From Byssochlamys sp. IMV 00236 (lineage: Eukaryota; Ascomycota; Eurotiomycetes; Eurotiales; Thermoascaceae), in NCBI GenBank assembly GCA_001931875.2, contig MSJH02000799.1:279687-343686 (forward strand): 64,000 nt of DNA, given 5' to 3'. Each line of letters starts with the position of its first letter. Position 1 is the stretch's first letter. Both the position numbers and the translations under genes were made by a program. Below the pieces are notes generated by a model that was not told where the DNA came from, made no database searches, and was given only the letters and a program-made list of their open reading frames with translations. Shown here in pieces: positions 56,609 to 64,000 of this stretch.

Positions 56609-58260
56609 GTTCGTTCTTGTGCCTCTCTGTTGCTCGTGTGTAGTTTCGTACGTATGTTCGACTAACTGTCTCTTAAGTCTACCGGGATCGAAGCTGTTAC
56701 GGGACACATAGTCTTGCCGCTGAAGGCTTATTACGATCTATACGTTGCAAAGTTGTCCTGGGACGATACGGAGTGTCTCACTTGGGGAGTGTGTTTTGGT
56801 CGCCTTATCATTGCGAAATTCAAAGCGTGTGATCTCGGACGTTCCTATATGAAAAGTACTACTTGGTGAGGGGTTGTTCCGAAGTCTTTATTGACGCCAC
56901 CTCGAGAGTGGAACGTCCACGAAAATACGTTTTGTTGCTTCGGAAAGACAGTAGATTCGATCATCCATGGAGCATCATCAGATCTGCAAGGATGCTGCTG
57001 TACCGCTCAGAGTCGAAAGATACATGCACCGCCGTCCTTCATTTGCACTCTCCTTGTGCTGCCTTCGGATGTCTACTATGTGTTAATTACCTTCGCCCGT
57101 TTCAAATTCTTGTCATTGCAGAATACGGATCCTGTATGACCAACTGGTGTGGCAGAAAGGATCCAAAGCTGTATAGCACCGCGGCTGACAGAGCGGGGGC
57201 TGTGCGGGTTGAAAGACGGATAGCACTGTTTGTCTCGATGTTTCCAATATCCAGGGAACGGCCCTCTTCTTGGAGAATGTCTCAGAGGAGTATTCGGGAG
57301 TTTACTTGCTGAGACATGGATTGGGTGCTATTGTCGATTGTAAGATATGTGTAATTAATTAGATGCAGTAGTGTATTCATATAATCAATTTTATTTATTT
57401 TGTAGATACTAATTCCAAAGGGATACTTGATGATATTTCCAAATGTCGATGCATCTTTGTTGACAGAAGTCTTAGTCTTCGGGTTTTTACTAGACATCGC
57501 GACCTAAGAAGAGTGCTATTATCGGTACATCAACCATAAAGCTATCCAAACGCACACGAGCTGTCCTGTAACACGACTCATTGTTCTGATCTTGATGCCC
57601 AGCACTACCGTACCTTTAGCATATCAATTGATGATTCAACACTCCGTTCTGTTGATAGTATATTTTCACATAATCTGCCTCCATCTCAGCCGCTGGTCCC
57701 TCTAGCCTCGTTACCGCCAGTGCTCTCCTGCATAACTATGACCAGGGCACATTAATCCCGGCTATTCTCAAGAAGGATTCAGTTTTGTACGGTTTGTAGT
57801 CCATTACAGCAAATGGCAGCAAAAGCGAGGATGGCTCTCAGCCTGGTGACAGCGATGGCGATGACATTATATATTGTCAGCTTCCGTTTGCTTGCTTCTA
57901 TTCTCTAGGATACAACATATGCTAAGCTAAGTGTAGAGATCTAGGATCACGGAAGCAAAGACTCAGAAAAAGCATATGACCCAGGAAATGAATATTGGAT
58001 TGCTTAGAGAACTAAAGGATACCGGAATCTATCAGCTATTTATGCCTATAGACTTTATCTTGATTACTCGTTGGTTGAAGCACTGCCTCCGCCACTAATT
58101 ATAAGCATTTACTTATTCCAGCGTGTCTTTTCTGATCCTATATTGGTGGCTTTAGGTGGCTTCACGTTGCTTATCCTACCTCCCTTTCAGCAGAGTCGTA
58201 CAAGCTGTTTGCAGCTCGTCTCCCAGTAAGCTGTGAGCGCCGACACTAAGTCTGCATATC
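56609..58260. other. Long gene-poor region
   Basis: No credible gene in about 1.65 kb. At about 57802-57876 a short frame spells a hydrophilic stretch (NGSKSEDGSQPGDSDGDDII) but it is not connected to any longer frame. AT content rises from here to the end of the window. Confidence 0.5.
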
Positions 58261-59487
58261 TCAAGCTCCCAGTCTAGGGCACTTGCTCACTTTATCCTTT
58301 TCAAGCATAGCAAGGAAGATCTCCTTAAGACCTTGAAGTAATTTGATAATCCGAGCGCGATTCTGCAATGGCAAAAGGCCCTTTAGCGATCTCTGTGACC
58401 GAAGAGCAAGAAATTGCCAATCAATGGGCGTCCGATTATCGATTAGATCTTGGAATTCAAAGACCACCTCTTTCTGGCAACGGCTCTGCCAATATATATC
58501 GGGCAACTGCCACCCAAACGCAGTAAGCATGTTTTCCGCATCTTTGCTATCAAGTGTTTCAACAATCTCAATTGATATATCAAGAGGAATCTGAGATATA
58601 ATCGATTGCTGCCGCCTTTGCCGGTGCGTCTGGGGTCGATCTTCTCCAGAGGAAGAGGCCTTTTGTGCAGCAGCTTGTTGCATAAGATTTTCAATCTTCG
58701 GTATAACTGTGGGATTTCGTCCTGTTGGTGCCCTCTTTCTCCCCGAATCAGGGATATGAACACATTTCTCTCCTTCGTACTCACAGCGTTCGCAGCGTTC
58801 CTTAAGAAATGGCAATAAATCCCACCATTCACTGTTTTCCCTCCAGAATTGCAAAATCGCTTTCACAAAAGTCTTAAGATTGGCCTCTACCAGTTGGTCC
58901 CCAATAACGCGTTTAACCAGTGGCCAGGAGTGTACATGAACTGGATATCCAACTTCTAGGCCATTTTCCTTATTGATATCCCGGCCTAATATATTTGCTG
59001 TATAAAAATGAGCAAAATCTCTTCTAGAGCGTGAAATAGGGATAGTAAGACAAGCAAGGTCCGGATCTCGTGGGACAGGAGTAGCAGTAGGCGAGTCTAC
59101 GCTCAAATAATCCAAGGTGATCCCTGATATAGCGAAGGAGTCGTCCTTCGGTTGATGCAGAACTGTCTCACCCAAATTAGTAAAATGATATGCATTACCC
59201 TCTCACGTATTTCCTAATGTACACAGTGAGGGAGAAGATCATAAGATAATAATACTTGCTCTATAAAAGTAAGCCCACATCCAAGGTTCGCTGTGGAAAT
59301 ACATGCTCTCTAGCTGTTTTCCCTGTACTGTCACAGTTGATGTCGTGGTTGTACAATGCTTCCACTCTTCATGGTCCTGAAAAATTGGATCCTCCGGAGA
59401 AGCCCCGTATGTCGTTACTCCACATACTATGCAGCATATACACAGTCTCTTTTTCCGCGGGTGATTCACGGGATATTGACACTCCAC
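58261..59487 (-). CDS. F-box-like orphan protein, 5' end unresolved
   Basis: The main exon 58261-59201 joins in frame to an upstream segment 59256-59487 through a 54-nt intron (GTATT donor, GTGAG acceptor). The upstream part has a Cys pattern CICCIVCG and EEWKHC, resembling a small zinc-binding head. The middle has GYPVHVHSWPLVKRVIGD and a second Cys pair (ERCERCEYEGEKC). The end has an F-box-like run (IPLDISIEIVETL, then MLTAFGWQLPDIYW). Proteins of this layout are expanded in Aspergillus-type genomes without known function. The upstream segment lacks an in-frame ATG near its beginning, so either another 5' exon exists or the gene has decayed. The 3' end is intact. Confidence 0.45.
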
Positions 59488-60600
59488 AGTTGGAGAACAA
59501 AACTGCTAGACTTCAATCAGGGGGGAAAAAAAGAAGAAGGATAGTACGAGAGAATAGAGAGATTTGAAAACCCTTGAAGTATGAACTCCTTCTGCCTATA
59601 CCCTTTGTGTAAAATGCAATTATTTATTTCCCTAGCTGATGTCATCCTTAGTCTTCTATTCTAGATAACATAGGTAACATAGGTAGGTAACTATTAGCCT
59701 GTCACAAAGAGTGATGTAAGAAAATCCGAAGTCGACAACAATTTTAAGACTAGTTAGCCGTAGTAGCTATATTTACGTCTGCTGTCCCACTATAGAAGGA
59801 GCTCATATAGGAATGCAGATGCAATATAACAAGCCAATAGGCAGTACCAATGCACTATTAACTGAAATAATCTATAATAAGTATTTTAGCCATCATCTGA
59901 TCATTATCGCGGTATTATAAACATATTGCTTGCTAGGACGAGAAATACGGGTTATGGCAGTTGGCCTGCCCATAAAGGAGCAACATAGGCTATACAATAG
60001 CTCTAGACTTTTCAATTTTGCACACACTTGTGTCTTCTATATTCCAATTCATACCTATTTTACCCTCGTAAAGGGAGGCCCGTCTGGATTCGAGAAGATA
60101 TAGACTCTATTTTAATAAACAGTTAGTAGAACAATTACGAGCGAGGAATAGGTTAGGACGCTACCTCTATCTTAATAGTAAAAACCTACTGATATCTCAA
60201 TTACTCTGAGGCTGTAGTGACTCTTAAAACACTGACGTTTATCATGTTGTGAGAACTGCACAATATATTCCCAGAATATTCGACTGCTTAAAGACACTTA
60301 TATTCCTGAAACTATACCTAGCCTCAGGGATTTTATGCATTTTGCTGTTATCCGGCTGTAGATAGACGTAGGGAAGCCCCACACAATATTCCTAAGTAAA
60401 GCGAATCTAGAACGAGTGAATGCATACCTCGTGAATGAACACCGCTGTTCAATAACAGAGCAATTCCTATTTATCATGTGCTATTGTGATATTCACTGAT
60501 GCAATATTATCCACGAAGGATATTATTGAATCTCTAGCAATTGACCTTCTTCTACTCCACAGCGCAGAATAATAATCTTCTATTCCGATTTCATAGTGCC
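59488..60600. other. AT-rich gene-poor stretch
   Basis: No gene is seen. The stretch is AT-rich with stops in all frames and gives no convincing similarity by eye. It could hold decayed transposon sequence, but I see no terminal repeats or protein remnant. Confidence 0.5.
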
Positions 60601-61013
60601 AAAATCCCCTGCCGCCCCTGGTCCCTCTCCGGCAAGGAGGCGGCGCTCGACTACATCCAATCGTTCGGCCTCAAGGAGTTCTACTCCAAGTCCTGTACCC
60701 GCTGAGCACCCGGGGCAGGCATCCTCCTGTCCAAGACGCCCGGCAGCCACTCCTCCTTCCACTATCCTGAACTCCGCCCTTCACGCTGTCCTTCACCTTG
60801 TTCTACGCACTGGCGCCGGCCTCCGATACCATTTACCAGGGTTTTGCCCGGAATAATAACATGGAGCCTGATACTCTGCTGACAACCAGCTGGGCACTTC
60901 AATATGCCTGTTCGATCCCTATATATATACGCGCCTATACCGTACTGGCAGGCTCCCTCTGTATATTGGAAGGAGTCCCAGATAACTGGCCAGCGCCATT
61001 ATTATTTGCTTAA
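60601..61013 (+). pseudogene. Membrane-protein remnant, possibly wax-synthase-like
   Basis: Two protein-like pieces lie in different frames. The first (about 60608-60703) includes KEAALDYIQSFGLKEFYSKS, then stops. The second (60798-61013) includes ALAPASDTIYQGFARNN, TSWALQYACSIPIYIRAY and GVPDNWPAPLLF, then stops. The second piece is hydrophobic. Its GVPDNWPAPLLF end recalls the VxxPxxWPPLFG block that precedes the catalytic part of fungal wax-synthase-like acyltransferases. That assignment is weak. The frame breaks and missing remainder indicate a remnant. GC content is visibly higher here than in the flanks. Confidence 0.3.
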
Positions 61014-61174
61014 CTTACTTTCTACGGTCGCACTTTATACATATACATAAATCTGAAGCTTAGCATGTCTCTACGCCCCATGGGAGGTTACAGGGGAACA
61101 GACTCCGCCTGCGCCTCGCCAGACGTTAATAAATAGAACAACAAGATAGTTCCAACTTTTCGAGACTTCTAAAA

Positions 61175-61723
61175 ATGGCAGTACAAGCTCCTACGGTATG
61201 GCTTCATTTGTTGCACTTATATATGACAATGCTGATTGTTTGTAGTACATGGATGTCGCCGCGATTGCGCGGGAAATAGGCACTATCAGGAAAGATACCA
61301 CTGAATCCGGCCTATCCGGGGTTCGAAATTCAATACTGGACCTGGCATTTCCTGTCACAGCAGGTTATATCACGAGGCCGCAAAGTGCCCATACCGCTTT
61401 ACAGCGGACAAAGAGGCTTCTCAGACTTCCACACATTCGAGTGGCAGCCACGAAGGAGAAAGTATTTTCTCATAACTCAGTGCAAAAAGTACGATGACCA
61501 ATTCAGTGGGACAACTTGGGATGACGGAGAGGCGCAATTGGCGGGATACCTCAGCTCTCAACACCGTACGAGGTCCCCCGCTTTAAGGTCTCCTGTATAT
61601 GGCATCCTCGCCATTGGAAAACGGGTTAGATTCTATAGATATGATGACAACACTAAAGGCATTATACAGTTTCAGCCGAGTGCGCAGTGGACGGCGAATA
61701 ATTCACGGATTAGTTTTTACTAG
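61175..61723 (+). pseudogene. Conserved fungal hypothetical, frameshifted
   Basis: Exon 1 (61175-61195, MAVQAPT) joins in frame to exon 2 from 61246, giving YMDVAAIAREIGTIRKD, VRNSILDLAFPVTAGYITRPQ. The frame is lost at 61381-61384, where CAAA precedes GTG. Removing one A would continue into the next phase, which reads PLYSGQRGFSDFHTFEW, KYFLITQCKK, VYGILAIGKRVRFYRYDD and ends at 61723. The two halves read as one compact domain of a type I have seen only as hypothetical protein in filamentous fungi. It is a single-base break, so either a young pseudogene or a sequencing error. The C-terminus may also be shortened. Confidence 0.5.
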
Positions 61724-62152
61724 ATAGTTGCTTTTACTTGGAACATCATTGTGTATGCCGGGCCTGGAGCGACATGTGATACCCAGATGGCCTCGTAGCT
61801 CATCGGTGTTATCTAGCTAGCTAGCTGGAGGAGCTTGGGATAGTCCACAAGCAGAATTCCTTCCCTCGCTTGCTCCTCGCAATTCTTACAATCCTTTATT
61901 TTCTAGCCTCAAGTATCAAATGCCACTGCCGATGTAAGTGATCCAAACATACTGCGGTTCTAGCTTGAATGTAAATCTCACAGAAGAGTCACTTCAGTGG
62001 ATACGAAGAAACTGCAAGTATCGGCAAGACTTTAGAAATTGTCTACGTAAGTATGGGCGCTGCTCAACACCATCTCTGACAGTATTTCAATTTGGATGCC
62101 CACGAGAACGAACTAAGGGATAAAAACAAAGAAAAAAAAAAGTAAAACAAAC
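61724..62152. other. Intergenic region
   Basis: No gene is seen. It contains a run of CTAG units near 61815-61825 and an A-run just before 62152. Confidence 0.5.
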
Positions 62153-62705
62153 ATGAGTTCCATACCCGCGCAGTCATCCTTCTCAGCGCTCGATGCAGTG
62201 CCCCTCGACGCCATCTATAACCTCAAGGAGCTTTTCGAAGTGGACAAACATGAGAAAAAATTCATCCTGGGTTTCGGCTTCTATCGCGACAATAATTCCA
62301 AGCCCTGGGTTTTGCCGACTGTGGAAAAAGTAACTCTTCAAAGCCATACACCATGTATCTCTGGGCACATCCTAATGGACACTTGTAGGCAGAAGAAGTA
62401 GTAAATGTCGGGGCCTCCCTACAGGCAGACCTCCTTTTGGGTTTCTCCCACGCCTTTCTAGCTCCACCCACATAGATAAATAGGCTGAGCTAGTTGCTAG
62501 AGAATTCAAGCTCAGCGAGCTTCGCTCCAGAGTAAACAAAGCTCAGGACTCCGGTCGGTATGAGTATCTGCCAATTACTGGATATGCCCCATTCCACGGA
62601 GCAGCACGAGATCTTCTTTTTGGTCCTCTGAGTGAGAAAATAAGCCGCGTCGTGTCAGTGCACACTCTTGCGGGCACCGGTGCCAACAGCCTCGGGTTTC
62701 TCGGT
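62153..62705 (+). pseudogene. Truncated aspartate aminotransferase
   Basis: The first piece (62153-62329) encodes the start of an aspartate aminotransferase: AVPLDAIYNLKELFEVD, then FILGFGFYRDNNSKPWVLPTVEK, matching the family's LGVGAYRD...KPxVLPxV pattern. The second piece, in another frame from about 62499, has RYEYLPITGYAPFHGAARDLLFG and VHTLAGTGANSLGFLG, matching the EYLPIxG and SGTGA blocks. An intron could lie between, but no splice pair keeps the frame. Nothing corresponding to the later two thirds follows, including the PLP-binding lysine. Homology ends at about 62700, two bases before the stop of the minus-strand gene at 62707. This is a non-functional fragment ending at a rearrangement breakpoint. 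Confidence 0.65.
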
Positions 62706-62706
62706 A

Positions 62707-63567
62707 TCAGAAGTTCTGTACAGTCCATATCTGATTCGCGATCTCCTCTAGATCTTGATTGTCGAATACAATATCCACCTCTCTTGGTTCTGTTGGGGGA
62801 CGCAAAAAGATCTGCTCGAAGGGGATCACAAGCGGCCCGTTGTCGATCCTTACGATATTATTGGCCTCTTTTGTGATAGTTATCGAATTTTCTTGCTGGG
62901 GGTGCCCTTGTGCACCTCTAGTCCACTTCTCGAGAGTAATCTTTGGCGTGTTACGATCGACTCTTAGAGTCAACACGATTCCTGTAGCCCCGTTATGCTG
63001 GCGGATCCACCACTTCACATCAGATATCAGCTTTGAAGGTCCTTCCGAGACTGCTATTTCCAGGACAACAGTCGGCCAGTCTCTAGATGGAGTCCGGGAT
63101 TGTGGTGGTCTTGCTGGAAAGTATTGGCCGTCGGGTTGTTTTGAACTGCCATCGTCTCCATAGCGGGTTGTGTTTAGACCGCTAAGCAATGCTATAGAAA
63201 GTCCCATTGCTCTGCGCTTCATGCCCATAATATAGTCGAATGCAGATCTGGCGATTTCATGCTCATTGGAGGCAGGCATTTTAACGAGTAGAAGACGTGT
63301 ATTTCTATCGTATGAGCTCCAGTTCTTGAGCATGATGTCGTCGGACGAGTTAAGGAAGTCACGGTCAAACGCGTCTTTATTCACACCAGAAAATAAGACC
63401 CACTCGCTATCCTGTATTCCATTTCGTAAGTTGCGCGATTCATCGTCCCAAATTTTCCAAAACTGTTCTGTTCCCTGATAAGGGTATATTTTGCTAGCAC
63501 ATTCCAGATCTAGGAATCTGCTGCTATACGGGACTATATTGGCTTCAGCGTGTGCAAAGGAAGACAT
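62707..63567 (-). CDS. Orphan fungal protein, possible PD-(D/E)XK-like fold
   Basis: This single-exon gene gives 286 aa from the first ATG (MSSFAHAEANIVPYSS). The open frame runs 27 codons further upstream without ATG. The central part has DWPTVVLEIAVSEGPSKLIS followed by DVKWWIRQHNGATGIVLTL. This acidic-strand, E-x-A, helix, W and hydrophobic-strand order is reminiscent of restriction-endonuclease-like (PD-(D/E)XK) folds, but the lysine is not obvious. No membrane segment or signal peptide is seen. I do not recognise a named family. It abuts the broken aspartate aminotransferase tail to tail. It seems intact, with no internal stop. Confidence 0.55.
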   Translation of the reverse strand: MSSFAHAEANIVPYSSRFLDLECASKIYPYQGTEQFWKIWDDESRNLRNGIQDSEWVLFSGVNKDAFDRDFLNSSDDIMLKNWSSYDRNTRLLLVKMPASNEHEIARSAFDYIMGMKRRAMGLSIALLSGLNTTRYGDDGSSKQPDGQYFPARPPQSRTPSRDWPTVVLEIAVSEGPSKLISDVKWWIRQHNGATGIVLTLRVDRNTPKITLEKWTRGAQGHPQQENSITITKEANNIVRIDNGPLVIPFEQIFLRPPTEPREVDIVFDNQDLEEIANQIWTVQNF

Positions 63568-64000
63568 TTCTGTACCGCCTGAACTGATATGATCGTCAGT
63601 AATATATGGATATCTATTCCTCCCTTGAGAAATAAAGCCTCTAGACAATCTGCAGATTTAAATATTCACGGCAACAATTCAATTTCCGCAGTTTCCGCCT
63701 GACGTCAGGATGAGAACAACAAAACAGATAATTTGAATATCTAGAATTTCTCTTGAGATACCATTTAATAAGATATATACTTTACATACTTCTAAGTAAT
63801 TGAAATTAGGAAAATAATAGAGCAGAGTACTTGTGCGTCCGGTTATTGATTGTAGTCGTTGTGAATCAACCCTCGTACTTATAGGGTTAACATGCGTATG
63901 CAAGCTGCTGTCGATGCAGCCATTGATATCTATATCCAGTAGCTTGCAACAAGAACAATGGTAGATGGTCTCTCTTTGACAATATGAAATTTATAGGTTA
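63568..64000. other. AT-rich right edge
   Basis: No gene is seen. It is presumably upstream sequence of the orphan at 62707-63567. Confidence 0.5.

Noticed and set aside
56863..57312. 149-codon plus-strand frame
   Set aside because: Its composition is erratic, another frame overlaps it, and no family pattern or good start context is seen.

Overview
The window looks like nuclear DNA of a filamentous ascomycete, most likely an Aspergillus-type member of the Eurotiomycetes. The evidence is short introns (about 45-75 nt) with GTAAGT- or GTATGT-like donors, intact orthologues of fungal housekeeping proteins, Zn2Cys6 regulators, and widely spaced genes on both strands. I assembled multi-exon genes by hand from reading-frame continuity and splice motifs. 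All exon joins given here are in frame, but none has transcript support. No rRNA gene, CRISPR array, intact tRNA gene or intact transposon was found.

Left part (1-24.4 kb), mostly core genes: an NFX1-type zinc finger/superfamily-1 helicase whose 5' end looks frameshifted (943-6525); a kinesin-6-like motor (7450-9994); a Chs5-Arf1-binding (ChAPs, Bud7/Bch1) protein (10545-13083, minus); the very long HIR-complex subunit Hir3 (13722-20022); a 12-TM sugar transporter (21317-23026); and a small Glu-rich nuclear-type protein (23637-24430, minus).

Middle part (25.3-38.6 kb), an accessory-looking block: a Zn2Cys6 regulator, a DenD-like sugar-acid dehydrogenase, a BTB-like protein, a FAD monooxygenase, an NADPH-dependent FMN reductase whose expected ATG reads GTG, a second Zn2Cys6 regulator and a second BTB-like protein. 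Three oxidoreductases flanked by two regulators could form a small catabolic cluster. That grouping is inference.

Right-centre part (39.5-56.6 kb), again core genes: a DUF3292-type membrane protein; the Mus81 structure-specific nuclease; a large Cu(I) P-type ATPase with five metal-binding domains; the RNA polymerase III factor Brf1; an uncharacterised 399-residue protein; and a 106-residue small protein.

Right end (56.6-64 kb): gene-poor and AT-rich, with broken or lineage-specific genes. It holds an F-box-like orphan, a membrane-protein remnant, a frameshifted conserved hypothetical, an aspartate aminotransferase truncated at a sharp breakpoint, and an orphan whose stop lies at that breakpoint. 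This looks like decaying, subtelomere-like accessory DNA, although no telomeric repeat is visible.
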